A model generated the notes under the pieces. The model saw nothing but the letters and a program-made list of their open reading frames with translations, was not told the origin of the DNA and made no database searches. From Saturnia japonica (Eukaryota > Arthropoda > Insecta > Lepidoptera > Saturniidae), in the NCBI GenBank assembly GCA_033032175.1, contig CM065304.1, positions 13,888,001-13,952,000 of the forward strand: a DNA stretch of 64,000 nt, given 5' to 3'. This document shows, in pieces, positions 55,701 to 64,000 of this stretch. Both the position numbers and the translations under genes were made by a program. The first letter of the stretch is position 1; the number at the start of each line of letters is the position of its first letter.

Positions 55701-58700
55701 ACACGTCTCCCACTTTATCCTTCACTTGTAGGAAACAGCGTCTTGTCGTGCCGTATTAAGTGTTCAATCAACTTCACTCTTCCATTCTCTATGTTTCCTT
55801 ACAATTGTCTTTCCTCGTCAAACGCTATCAACACTTCCTCGTTTGCATAAATTATTTCAATTTATAAACGGAGATTTTTTTTTCCTAATACATTACAGGG
55901 CTTTTGTCTCTAAGACACAAATGAAGCCCATATAATATTTATAATTTCTATAAAATCGAAAATTACGTATAAGTACGTACTATAAGTATTCAGAATTTCT
56001 ATATTTGGCAAATAATTTATGCATCTATATCGAAATCTATACAATATATTTCATGGTTATTAGTTCATTCTATTACTAAATGCTGTATCGTATTACTTTT
56101 TTAAATTATATGCATGTTGCTTAGAATTCAACACATATAAATAGCTTCTAAATTTAATCTGTAAGTTGATGGCCTTCGTGAAACTTCCACATACATCGAC
56201 GACAATATCATGTTTCCTTTACCTACGTGTGGAAACTTCGCCTGTGTGGTGTAATAGATGATTTAAAAAAAATAAAAAAGTTGCAGTTTCAATTCTCTCT
56301 CGAACCAACGCAATTTGTAAATTTGTTGATATAGCAATATTAATTAGTGGGTACTAATGCGGGTGCATTAGTGTACATCAGCGGATTGCCCGCTCAATAA
56401 TTTATTAAGCTCGATATTATCTACACTAAGAAATTAAAAACAAATATATTTTAGTTATTATAGCCCCTGACAAGATAATTTTATACGTCAGAAACACTGT
56501 CATCGGTTCAAATACATCCCTATACTAACCATGTGTATAGTAAAGCCAGCTATCATTTTACATGAACGGTCCTTTATCTTATCAAAACACATTACTGATT
56601 GTTAAAATCTGACATTATAGTAGGTTTTGTTTGTTTTACTATGTCTAAGTACTGTGCTTTAATATGTTAACAAAGTATATACAAAATTACAATAGGTGTA
56701 GTTTATAATTAATTTTTTTTTTTCTATATCACTCATAATGCAAATTTCCTTTGGTACCTATGCATACAATATAGCGTTTATTGGAAAATTAAACTCTACC
56801 ACATTTGATGTTTGATTACTTCCATAACTTAATATCCTAGGGTATATTATTGTGGGGTTTAGCAACAAAACAGTACCGGCCAGTAAGAAGAGCACCGAAA
56901 TTCGCATTTAAGTAATTATAAACTATAGAGATCTTTTGGAGTCATAAGGAATATTTTTAATAAAAGTTTCATCACAATTATAATAGATACTTACATATAT
57001 TTTAAGTTAAATCCGTTCTAACCACAGACATACTTTCAGCATACAATTCTTGAAGACTTTTTGATCATAGACTATTTTCTGTTTGACATTTGCAGTATTC
57101 ATGAACCTAAACAATGACTATTATCTACATCACTTGCTGTCACTTTTCGTTGAGTGACTATGTCAATATTTTGGAGGATCTAAGTTCAATGGCACTGGAC
57201 GTATTTTGCAATCATTTAGGAAAAGCTTAGTTTATTTTATAGTTTTATTCTTATTAACCGTTAATATCCAGTGAATAATGCAGCATATATACTGTGTACG
57301 TACTGTGTAGTATATAGAAAGGTAAAAATCACGATATTGCAAAAATAAACATAAAACAATGACACCTATTGTAGAAATTTAGAACGAGAAAATTAATAAT
57401 TTTACAAAAAAGACAATACATATTAAAATATACAGAATGTATAAGACCAGCCTAAAATTGTTAATAAGAGCCCTCACAGAAAATACACCTAAGTGGGACA
57501 ATAAAAATCAAACCAAATTAGTGATAGTTTTAATGCGTTATAAACCTAAAATATAGTTTACAGCGCCTTATATGAATACCTAATGAACAATACTTACATA
57601 TGTTTTTTGATTATTATTTCTAAAGTAGAAGATTTAAATTATGGAAATTAAGATAAAATAATTTGTATTGATCTCGTACAATTTTTGTGTAGGTATACAT
57701 ACTTAAAATATACTACAGTATTACTTATAGATTATTTATTTATATGTAAATAAACGCAATTTATAGGCCATACAAATGTCTACACGTATACAAATGTATC
57801 TTCAGACTATAAACTACAATCCTACCAAATTTGAATAAATTCGGTCCGGTAGTTTTTGCATGATTGGCGTTTTAACATAGAGACACACAGACAAAAATTT
57901 CAAGTACTACCGATATATGTTCTGTGCATAATTCTAACCCCCTTCGAAGTATATTTTCTGAAATACCTTCAATGTACAGATTTCGACTCTTTACTCTATT
58001 TATTATAATTATCTGGACGACCGAGCACAGCTCGGTGTCTTATAAATAAAAAAGAAAAACACCTATATAGGTAAACTTGGATTGTAAAACATTATCTAAA
58101 TGCAAAGTTTCATCGAAATCGTTGGAGTCGTTTCCGAGAAACCAATTAATTACATATAATATTTATACAAGAATTGCTCACTTAATTTAATAAGATAACA
58201 TTATAGATTTATTGAGAAAGGTTTTATGTTATCTATATATCTTCATGTTACGACTTTAAGGAAAAAACCAGTATCCATGAACGTCAAAAAATAAGAAAAT
58301 CTGGAATCAAGCACGGGAAGTTAGAACAATGATAAGCTATAAGGGTGCATTGGAGGGTCCGCGGTGGTACTGGCAGTAAGAATATATTAAAAGAGGTGAA
58401 ATCATGGGGCACAGCTAGTATAGATTATTTGCGTCATGCGGGCGTACGAAGCTGTCAGCGTGAAGGAAGTGAGGACGTGGTTATTAGGTACTATTGTGGT
58501 ATGAATGTGTTCATAAATTGGAATAAAAACTGCGACCTTGAAATTTTTACTGCAACACTTTGCTAGACCCGCGGTATTTACGAGTGATCTACATAATGAT
58601 CCAAAATTAAATGATATAAATAAAACTTTTTTTTCTTTACACTGGTAAATTATACCTACAATTTGTGCACAATGACAAACATTAGACGAACATCAATCAT

Positions 58701-59457
58701 ATCTAAATTTTCAGTGTTAAACACAATTTTACCTACATTGACTTATCCCAAGTATTCAAATTAATGGATTTTTAGGCGTGATCTTGATCTGTCATGTAGT
58801 TTTTTTTTATTGTAATTTTAAAACTTACGATATCAATATTATCTGATTTTGGCAGTTTTTTACCTGATTGTCGTTTGGTTATTGTGCACAAGTTAAATGA
58901 AGTATAAATAATAACTAGGAACATGTACTTTACGTCGTCACAAAAACTGCCTAGAAAGTTTTAACTACAGAGCTGCCATCTTGTTACAGCTATGTTTAAA
59001 GATTACAAAAATAATTAGCAGAATATTCTATTCACATGACGTTGGCAAGATTGTGGATAAACATGTATACGCTGCATTGAATAAAAAGAAGAAGTATATC
59101 ACAACGCAGTGAACACATGGCCTTTATTTGACATCACCCGTACATCATATGTGTGAAATTTATGTGAAAATGATATATATGGTATAAATGAGATGTCATA
59201 GTAAGGTAACGTGTTTATTGGGAGTATCACATAATTTGTCATATGTTTCTATGAAGTATACCTACGTACGTACATTACGGCATGATAGTTCTTATAATGA
59301 AACATATACTTATAGTATGTTTCATAAAATAACATTTACTTGAATATTGCAAAGAAAATAATAAGAGTTCATCACTTACGGGTTTCCCGACGAGTGGCGT
59401 AGACTCGTCTGCTTCATTACTTTTGCTTGGCATACTCTCCAATCCGTTCTTAGACAT
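34719..59457 (-). CDS. Amino acid transporter, AAAP (SLC32/36/38) family
   Basis: Eight minus-strand exons with matching phases: 59457-59380, 53938-53818, 41204-41036, 40776-40588, 38614-38376, 36428-36222, 35494-35299, 34854-34719 (444 aa). Members are proton- or sodium-coupled amino acid carriers of plasma, lysosomal or vesicle membranes with eleven spans. A polar cytosolic N-terminus of about 36 residues precedes TM1 with the family signature (MLVAGEMAGSGVLALPRALV, about residues 44-63). Spans follow near 69-86, 124-145, 150-175, 187-205, 222-245, 266-282, 300-320, 345-360, 364-388 and 405-432. FMAFGTIMFAFGGASTFP (TM6) and LPIAIGGYVVYGE (TM7) are typical. Introns 1, 2 and 3 span 5.4, 12.6 and 0.26 kb, and the gene covers 24.7 kb. 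It may belong to the mahogany/AVT1-like group, but the substrate cannot be told. Full length, no defects. Confidence 0.93.
35635..35820. repeat. CTAG-type dispersed repeat fragment
   Basis: Starts actaactagcttatgtccgtg and continues gacttcgttcccg, like the repeat at 12535-12779, and includes aagtttcatcgctatcggatg. Intron 6 of the transporter gene, between exons 6 and 7. Confidence 0.4.
35830..36015. repeat. Dispersed repeat, family A, copy 1
   Basis: Landmarks gaccgaactttgctcgg, aaaacacctatgtaggtaaact, gccgtttccgagaaaccaat and aattgctcacttaat occur in the same order at 58015-58195; the last also occurs near 5990. Non-coding, no ends defined. Confidence 0.7.
37205..37530 (+). repeat. tRNA-derived SINE, plus copy
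   Basis: The head gatgggtcagtggta resembles a tRNA A box and gagttcgaatccc is a good B box (pol III internal promoter). The body contains tcgccaatcaccaataggtg, aggcttagcgtgctaccc and gatcaggtgagcttg, matching the minus-strand copy at 26108-26335. It lies in intron 5 of the transporter gene. Confidence 0.65.
38638..39790 (-). mobile_element. mariner-like transposon, degenerate, at a splice acceptor
   Basis: Terminal repeats of 25 bp (CGTGGGCTATTTCAAAAATT at 38638; reverse complement of the right end CCTAGGTTGTTCCGAAAATT) agree at about 18 positions and are flanked by TA at 38636-38637 and 39791-39792. Minus-strand transposase pieces: SAPALALVTYWFREFKRGRE, LGRPTTAVTHENRHITLREI, ILFHQDNAPVHTTART with the second catalytic Asp, and KNFGGYFQLPA near the C-terminus. 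Stops and deletions show it is dead. Its left end is 24 bp upstream of the acceptor of transporter exon 5 (38614). Confidence 0.85.
42941..43288. mobile_element. PIF/Harbinger MITE with a MADF remnant
   Basis: Inverted ends: CGTTCCCACCATGCCGGACT on the left (about 42947) and the reverse complement of the right end CATTCCCACTATGCCGGACC. Inside, plus strand from ATG 42992, the frame MMDTGAEILILLIEDRAVLW and NKTRDDYKHN matches the start of a MADF DNA-binding domain, the second protein of many PIF/Harbinger transposons, before it runs into non-coding sequence. At 348 bp it is an internally deleted, non-autonomous copy. TTA and TAA flank the ends. Confidence 0.7.
43800..44510 (+). pseudogene. LINE ORF2 C-terminal remnant (RTE-like)
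   Basis: Frames read VNAKKTKVMMFEKERA, then LGLTFTRDGKCESDIEKRVN, LAIHSGVLVPTFIYGSERW, a following IKRVRMRTL-like region, FLDQIGDVLKNGQVKNTLNR and DRSKWKDVVSAYP just before the end. These are the usual C-terminal blocks of a lepidopteran RT. Frameshifted at several places. It lies in intron 2 of the transporter gene. Confidence 0.7.
45618..46907 (+). mobile_element. mariner-like transposon, nearly intact
   Basis: Full-length: ends of about 28 bp (GGCTGCACTAAAAGTATCGG on the left; GGGCGGCACTGAAAATTTCG as the reverse complement of the right) flanked by TA at 45616-45617 and 46908-46909. It codes a transposase on the plus strand (45791-46842) with only two visible lesions. It lies in intron 2 of the transporter gene, opposite in orientation to that gene. 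Confidence 0.88.
45791..46842 (+). pseudogene. mariner transposase, one stop and one frameshift
   Basis: The N-terminal helix-turn-helix region (SGLTQKQCIDRMISAFG, TTIYRWFAEFQRGRVKLSDD) is followed by an in-frame TAA at about 45977 where GRPKTAV continues. The frame is then open to an A run at about 46377-46384, where it shifts by one. Catalytic residues are present in both parts: VSGDESWIYAYE (first Asp), IILHHDNASSQTAHRT (second) and YSPDLSPNDFY (third), with exactly 34 residues between the second and third, so DD34D. The C-terminus KCVKFRGEYFEKQ ends at the stop. Length after the two lesions (about 350 aa) fits the family. Confidence 0.88.
46908..48119. other. Transporter intron 2, no gene seen
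   Basis: AT-rich. About 47195-47300 (ggcggccgtggggcaataat, actgacccccctacac) is GC-richer than its surroundings but has no recognisable identity. Confidence 0.4.
48120..48370 (-). repeat. Helitron-like repeat fragment, minus
   Basis: Begins actagctttgtccgcagcac and contains cagttactttcaacac, gacatatgctatcgctgac and tttttgtagacactttt, the same landmarks in reverse as the repeat around 8230-8260 and 15535. Confidence 0.45.
48371..51715. other. Transporter intron 2, no gene seen
   Basis: About 3.3 kb of AT-rich sequence with no coding frame, RNA gene or repeat that I can identify. Confidence 0.45.
51716..52180 (-). repeat. Helitron-like non-autonomous repeat, minus copy
   Basis: Reverse-orientation counterpart of 8095-8590: it begins acctagctgtgcctcatag, has agggcaaaatttaacttcata and gaattgtctttatgatgaaat in the same relative order, then agcatatgctatctcgcac, ggatcaatattttgtagaac and gcgcacgcggataaagcag. 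Confidence 0.5.
52181..53817. other. Transporter intron 2, 5' end
   Basis: AT-rich with no recognised gene or named repeat. The donor of exon 2 is at 53816-53817 (minus-strand GTAAGTT). Confidence 0.45.
53939..58014. other. Transporter intron 1, largest part
   Basis: AT-rich. About 54235-54870 has scattered less AT-rich words (ccatgggcgacgccag, ggaccaggcccgcaaatcg, ggggcggcaaagttaaaggcc) that suggest an old transposon but no identifiable domain. About 57815-57960 (tcggtccggtagtttttgc) resembles the tail of a dispersed lepidopteran repeat. Confidence 0.4.
58015..58195. repeat. Dispersed repeat, family A, copy 2
   Basis: gaccgagcacagctcggtg, aaaaacacctatataggtaaa, gtcgtttccgagaaaccaat and acaagaattgctcactta follow in the order seen at 35830-36015. 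About 58400-58425 (atggggcacagctagtat) is a Helitron-like CTAG end. Confidence 0.7.
58430..59379. other. Transporter intron 1, part next to exon 1
   Basis: AT-rich with no recognised gene. The donor of coding exon 1 is at 59378-59379 on the minus strand. Confidence 0.4.
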
Positions 59458-60038
59458 TATCCTGAATTATAATATTCAATTATAGCTAACATGTGAATAA
59501 ATTATTTGAAATTTATGGTTACATAAGTCACTAGGCGGCAATACACATCTGTGGTTTAACGGTCAAGTTGTCTGAGAACGACAACGGCGACCTCAGTCTT
59601 GATACTAGTTAGAACGTTACGATCCCGTTAAAATGGTCTTTAAACTCGAACAAAAATAATCACAAAGATGCATTGTGCCTTCACCTATGTCTATGTTTAT
59701 GGTCCCGGATCCGTGTGGACCATACTTGGTCCATACATGGTCTTGATTTACTCTTACTTTAATTGATGTGACAAAAAGGGTCTACGCGGCATGCAGTGAC
59801 AAACAAACATTTAAAAATGTTACAAATAAGTGATAAAAAGAGTTTACTGAAATTTTCATCACCATCAGGTTCAGTTGTATTTAAATTAAATCCATCTCAA
59901 ATAAATTATACATCATACAGGAGAACACAAATTAATAAGAATAAAGGTAATAAAAAACAACCAGTTTCGGAACCGATTTGCATAATTAAGGTCGTTAATA
60001 TATCAGAGGTTATAAGTTAGTATAGGAATAGAACTTAC

Positions 60039-60110
60039 GGAACTGTTACGGCAAGTGCTCGGCACGAAGTCTGTTGTCGCACTGGTTGGATGACTAGCGG
60101 ATGGACAATA
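60039..60110 (-). other. Probable 5' UTR exon of the transporter gene
   Basis: A minus-strand donor (CC then GTAAGT, GT at 60037-60038) ends a non-coding, less AT-rich stretch. A good acceptor (ttcag, then GATA) lies 4 bp before the start codon at 59457. Together they suggest a spliced leader exon and place the promoter beyond 60110. The upstream end is not determined. Confidence 0.5.
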
Positions 60111-60594
60111 GATCATGGTGGGAGTGATCACCTGCGAGGTTTTTGATTGAATGAAGTTTGAATCAGAAACTAAGCTGGTTATTGAGACATTTTTATTTTA
60201 TATCTCTATAGATTTGTAAACTTTTTAAAAGTTGTTTTACTTAGATACAGCCGTTTATTGTTTCTTCGGTAAATTGTATAAAAAGTAAATCTTATTTTTT
60301 TAGTTGACCTAGGTATACTAAAGTAGATTATTTAAATTAATGGCAAATAGTTCAAAAAAACAGTGACCGTTCACCTGTAATAATTAATTAGCAATGTTCA
60401 AACCACATGTCATGGCTCTTCAAACCACAAACACGAACACATACCCTAACAAAACAAGCTGAAGCTAGTAGTATCTAGTTTTCTACCTAGTAGTATCTCA
60501 GCCCAAACTACTTAAGATTTCGGATAGGAATATAAAATTTGGGGAGGGTGTTGATTTCATAATATGGGCATCGTTATTATATTCTTTATTGCAC

Positions 60595-60965
60595 AAAAAA
60601 GTGCAAATGGAGGACTTAATGCTAAAAAGCATTCTCTTCTAGTCTTCCAGGGAAGCAAGAGAAAGGTATATGCAAGGTGTGCATAATATTTAGGAAAAAA
60701 AAATCTAGCCAATATTCAATTGCTGCAAGTAAAACCTACGTATAGCGAATACTTGAAGGAATCCCGAGAGTTGGACAGTTGGATGTTGATAGGAAGCGAA
60801 TTCCACAGTCGTGCGGCAGTTACAGCGAAAGATCGGTCGAGGAAATTAGTATGTTGACTTGGTATACATACTGAGAATTAAAGAATCAGAAGATCTTAGC
60901 TATTGTGCGTATCCGCGAGAGATTGAAATAGTGTTTTTAAATACCTACTATTATATATATATCAT
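60595..60965. repeat. Unclassified transposon-like fragment
   Basis: ttgcacaaaaaagtgcaaatgg, gaggacttaatgctaaaaagc and gaattccacagtcgtgcgg are words I associate with lepidopteran LINE-derived repeats. A short frame reads IGSEFHSRAAVTAKDRS (about 60790-60840). Ends and class are unclear. A TATATA run is at about 60953-60972. Confidence 0.35.
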
Positions 60966-61089
60966 ATATATAATCGTTCAAGCTGCAATTCAAGCCCTAA
61001 GTGTATGAAAGTGGGTTCCAAAGTTTTTATGGGAAATAATATTTTTCAGCTTAGATTTATTTGAAACTTGCTATTAATACACTTCGACA

Positions 61090-61370
61090 CAATGAATAAA
61101 ACATGTGTATCGGCGTTTTTCTTGCTGGTTAGTATTTTGTTGCTGACCGCACAATATTTCAGCATATTATGTAGATGACAGCACTGTTCATGGTTGGCAT
61201 CACAGCAATCTCGCTTGCGGTTGGGGAGAAACAGAAGCGAGATGGGAAAATTTTGTCGTTGATCTTAACCAATCCTTGCACCGCATATCTACATGAGGAA
61301 GGAGCAAGTAAGTTGGTTGAGTTCTGTGCCAACAAAGTTCAGGTGCGTTTACATGTAAAAAATCTTTATT
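61090..61370 (+). pseudogene. CR1/Jockey-type RT fragment
   Basis: The frame YVDDSTVHGWHHSNLACGWG, then ETEARWENFVVDLNQSLHRI and, after a shift, SKLVEFCANKVQV, contains the RT catalytic box (YVDD). It aligns block by block with the minus-strand remnant at 20285-21830 ([28 protein letters not shown]). Only about 90 codons remain. Confidence 0.7.
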
Positions 61371-61738
61371 TTTAAATTAGGAGTTAAATAGATACGTTCC
61401 ACTTTACCGCCCTATAACAACAATATTGTTTGATTGACCTAAAAATTTGTGATTGTAGGTATAATTTAGTTTCCGTAACTTCAAATACCTATCATTAACT
61501 TTCTGATAACAATGAGTTTACATACTTATAGCGCAAGGCACGGTATTGGAATTAAGACATCAAATATTTTAATAATTTTTCATATATTAAAACATTTAAA
61601 CAAAAATAAGCAAAAAATAATAATTTATATGTCATGAACCGAATCGACATCCTCTACGTCATCGGTTGGGAATGTTTGAAGATTCCCAGAACCAGATGAA
61701 CCTGGCTGTGGCTCTGTGATATCCATATATCATTGGGA

Positions 61739-62098
61739 TTACCCTAATTTATATTTTTCGTTACTTCCAATTTGCCTCATTACGTCATCAGGAAGATCAT
61801 TTGAACATGTGGATTGTTTAGAAGTCAAGTACTTTCTAACCTGTAACTTCATATTAATCGTGTCTACGTTGAGAGCATTATGCAATTTATTTTTCACTAT
61901 ATGAAGTGTGCTAAATATTCTTTCAATATCTGCATTAGAAAGTGGAAGTGACATAAGTTTTAACATATCCAGAACTTTAAAAACATTCAATGGAAATAAC
62001 GTTCGTTTTGAAATGGTTCTAAAAATAATAAGTATGGTATAATCTAACAACCATTTGTTCCATTTCGATAGAGCGCTAAATTTTCCGCTAGGAGGCAA
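61739..62098 (-). pseudogene. hAT transposase C-terminal dimerisation domain (fragment)
   Basis: An uninterrupted frame of 119 codons includes VLDMLKLMSLPLSNADIERI, FSTLHIVKNKLHNALNVDTI and MKLQVRKYL. The order P-x-SNADIERIFS...KNKLHN is the hallmark of the hAT dimerisation region at the C-terminus of hAT transposases and of host proteins derived from them. Only this end is present; the catalytic domain is not visible upstream (above 62098). It ends in a normal stop. Probably a 5'-truncated or internally deleted element; a domesticated gene with distant exons cannot be ruled out. Confidence 0.7.
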
Positions 62099-63473
62099 TT
62101 GCTAATAATGGGAGTTGATTACCTTAAAATTCCGCTAGATCTAGCACCGAAAGTGCTAAAATGGCAGCACTGATAGGGTTACACGGTGACTGTGTTGCCA
62201 ACTCTGAAATCTGTTTGAGAAAATCGGTAGATTTATCGAAATTATGTTGTAATTTAATATATTTAAAATACGGTATATTTACTTTTTTTTTAATAAAATC
62301 TTAGTAGAAAAAACAGCAATAGTAATTAATCTCTCTGAATTAGATAGATATACAGTATAATGTTAACATAACGTAACGCTTAATGTAATGTCATGTTACG
62401 AAAACTTAAAAAACGAAAGAACTTTTACTTTAAAAAAAATACATACATATCGATTTATTATATAGATTAATATGTTAACGTTACACTTAACGTAAATTGA
62501 GTTAGTAATATTTAAAAAAAATATTAGTTCCTGGCTAAACTATGCCCAATATTTATTATGAACAACAGTTCAAAATACATCTTGAGTCTTGAAAAATCAA
62601 TTATGATATTTATGATACTGGGTAAAATAGTTACAAACGAGGTAAATTAAACAGTTTTCTTCTAAATTCAAATCGAACTACACCTATTGAATTTTTTCGC
62701 GTAATATCTCCTGACTCCAAGTTTATATCGCTCTTTTGCTGGACTGCTCGAGAATTATTTTCACATTTTTATTAATAAAAACTTATATTATTAATTCTAT
62801 ACATTTGCCTTTATATCTAGTTATATACATGATTATTTAACATACCTACCCGCACACATCCGGCCTGCCCAGCTCAAAAATAACACCACAAACTCGTTCG
62901 AAGACATTTTTGATTATCCTCCGTCTCATTTGTATTGACGTTTCATCGGCGATCACGTTCACAGAATAATAATACTCCAAGCAGAATTACGTGAAATCAC
63001 GTTTAGTTTTCGCCCATACTACATAACTTAATGCCGACTCTAGAAAAATCGACGGTATTGAAGGAATATACTGATTTTTGAAGTGAAACTTCTTTATCGG
63101 GGTTGGAAAAAAATTTAGTGTAACATTTTTTCGTTACGCGTCACATTTTTCCGTTACGCGCCAACATTTTCTTATCCCTACCACGCGTGATTCGAAGTAT
63201 ACTTTCTCCAGCGGAGTAGGGATTGGTAAATGTCTCCAATGTATTTTGCGGCCCGTTTTGAGTAGTTACATTTTTGAAATCCAGGTGGCGATTGCATCGA
63301 CTTCCATAAGAGCCCATGACCCGCTTTGAGTAGTGATGACTTTGACCACTAGGTGGTGTCGTGCAATTGCCATTTACCAATAGCATATCGTTTTAACGGA
63401 CTTACTCCTACCACTATACTTGACCGTTTTTCTATTGCACGCTTATTTATTCCCAACGCTCTATAGTGACGTG

Positions 63474-63474
<1 letters not shown>
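62099..63474. other. Intergenic interval, no gene seen
   Basis: AT-rich. About 63115-63170 has two repeats of tttttycgttacgcg separated by about 25 bp. About 63180-63400 is less AT-rich and contains a doubled phrase (gcccgttttgagtagttac and acccgctttgagtagtgat), so it is likely an old duplicated transposon piece. Confidence 0.4.

Positions 63475-63507
<33 letters not shown>
63475..63507. repeat. TA dinucleotide microsatellite
   Basis: About 15 uninterrupted TA units. Confidence 0.9.
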
Positions 63508-63510
<3 letters not shown>

Positions 63511-63589
63511 ATATTGAAGTGATCAGCAAAATCAAAGAGTTCATTTTAATTTTAATTCCAGTGAATTTCTAAAAAAAATAAGTAATTAC

Positions 63590-63845
63590 ATCTTTTTCTA
63601 ATACTTAGGTGTAATTATGGTATTTATTTTTCCACGTTATTTAAAATTAACCTCACTTTTTGATTGTATTTTTCAATACACTAACACGTGGGTGTAATTA
63701 TGGTATCAATTTTTTCTAATACTTGAATGTTTATTGTGATATTTATTTTTCTAAAATATTCAAAGTCAACCTCAGTTTTTGATTGCATTTTTCAAAACAC
63801 CAACACGTGGGCGTGATCATGTTATTTATTTTTCAAGTTTTCAAG
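63590..63845. repeat. 118-bp tandem repeats, two and a bit units
   Basis: The landmarks ttctaatactt (63596 and 63714), tttttgattgtatttttcaa and tttttgattgcatttttcaa, and acacgtgggtgtaattatgg and acacgtgggcgtgatcatg (about 63684 and 63803) recur with a period of about 118 bp. Each unit contains an E-box-like CACGTG. They end about 30 bp before the splice acceptor at 63873-63874. Confidence 0.8.
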
Positions 63846-63874
63846 TTATTTAAGCTTAACCTTTTTTTTTTTAG

Positions 63875-64000
63875 ATTCAACGATGGAAATATCGCCAAAT
63901 CCTGAGGAATCTTCAAATGCAGTTACTGTTCAAGTTGATGTCCATCATCGGCATTGTTCACAACTCAGTGCATCAGTTGCTACCACAAGCCATGTCTGTG
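63875..64000 (+). CDS. Exon of an unidentified gene, cut by the window edge
   Basis: A polypyrimidine tract and AG acceptor (c, eleven t, ag) are followed by ATG at 63883, and the frame then stays open to the window end: MEISPNPEESSNAVTVQVDV and on through VHHRHCSQLSASVATTSHVC, 39 codons so far. The composition is clearly more coding-like than the flanks. I do not recognise the protein. It could be the first coding exon of a host gene or part of a transposon-encoded gene. Confidence 0.45.
   Translation, partial: MQRWKYRQILRNLQMQLLFKLMSIIGIVHNSVHQLLPQAMSV

Noticed and set aside
61175..61375. 66-codon frame with an apparent acceptor and donor, like a host exon
   Set aside because: Another frame of the same stretch gives the RT box YVDDSTVHG and matches the CR1-like remnant at 20.3-21.8 kb, which explains the sequence better.
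1..64000. CRISPR arrays, rRNA or tRNA genes, bacterial operons
   Set aside because: None seen. The tRNA-like heads at 26.1-26.3 and 37.2 kb belong to SINEs, and the spliced genes show eukaryotic nuclear DNA.

Overview
The window looks like nuclear DNA of an insect, most probably a butterfly or moth. The three host genes have insect-like proteins and GT-AG introns. The introns are AT-rich and crowded with repeats typical of Lepidoptera: RTE-, CR1- and R1-type non-LTR retrotransposons, mariner and Tc1 transposons, CTAG-ended Helitron-like repeats and tRNA-derived SINEs. All identifications come from reading translations and motifs; no database was searched.

Host genes. (1) 1098-7542, plus strand: a five-exon gene for an ATP synthase F1 gamma subunit, 304 aa. 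It is odd because it starts at the mature N-terminus, with an in-frame stop just upstream and so no usual mitochondrial presequence, and because it carries a charged Lys/Asp/Glu-rich insert. (2) 9377-23130, minus strand: a four-exon gene for the glycine cleavage system H protein, 156 aa, with presequence and lipoyl-lysine. (3) 34719-59457, minus strand, with a probable 5' UTR exon near 60.04-60.11 kb: an eight-exon, 444-aa amino acid transporter of the AAAP (SLC32/36/38) type. A further exon of an unidentified gene starts at 63875 and runs off the right edge.

Mobile DNA fills the rest. Intron 2 of the gamma gene and the flank of exon 3 carry an inverted pair of Daphne-like LINE pieces. GCSH intron 2 holds a Tc1 remnant and a complete but broken mariner. 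GCSH intron 1 holds an intact gag-only retroelement in antisense and a CR1-like remnant. The interval 23.3-33.7 kb between GCSH and the transporter holds RTE, R1 and RNase H LINE pieces, a SINE and a second gag-only element with a third element nested in it. The transporter introns hold two more mariners, a PIF/Harbinger MITE, an RTE-like remnant, a SINE and several dispersed repeats. The right end holds a CR1-like RT piece, a hAT transposase C-terminus and 118-bp tandem repeats.

The main discovery candidate is an R1-like retroelement family seen in three forms that share one 3' tail. The 25.1-25.9 kb (minus) and 27.7-28.2 kb copies carry the C-terminal end of an ORF2 (pol). The 16226-19004 and 29858-33682 copies are complete between target-site duplications but code only for a gag-like ORF1. 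The 31716-32799 copy is non-coding and sits inside the second gag-only copy between target-site duplications. The three copies with 5' ends begin exactly at the target-site junction with a sequence that folds as a hepatitis-delta-virus-like self-cleaving ribozyme, and the three versions differ by compensatory changes in P1, P2 and P4. The non-coding member also contains about eleven short hairpins whose stems co-vary from unit to unit. This reads as a layered parasitic system in which gag-only and non-coding elements keep the ribozyme 5' end and structured 3' end needed for mobilisation by the pol of an autonomous relative.
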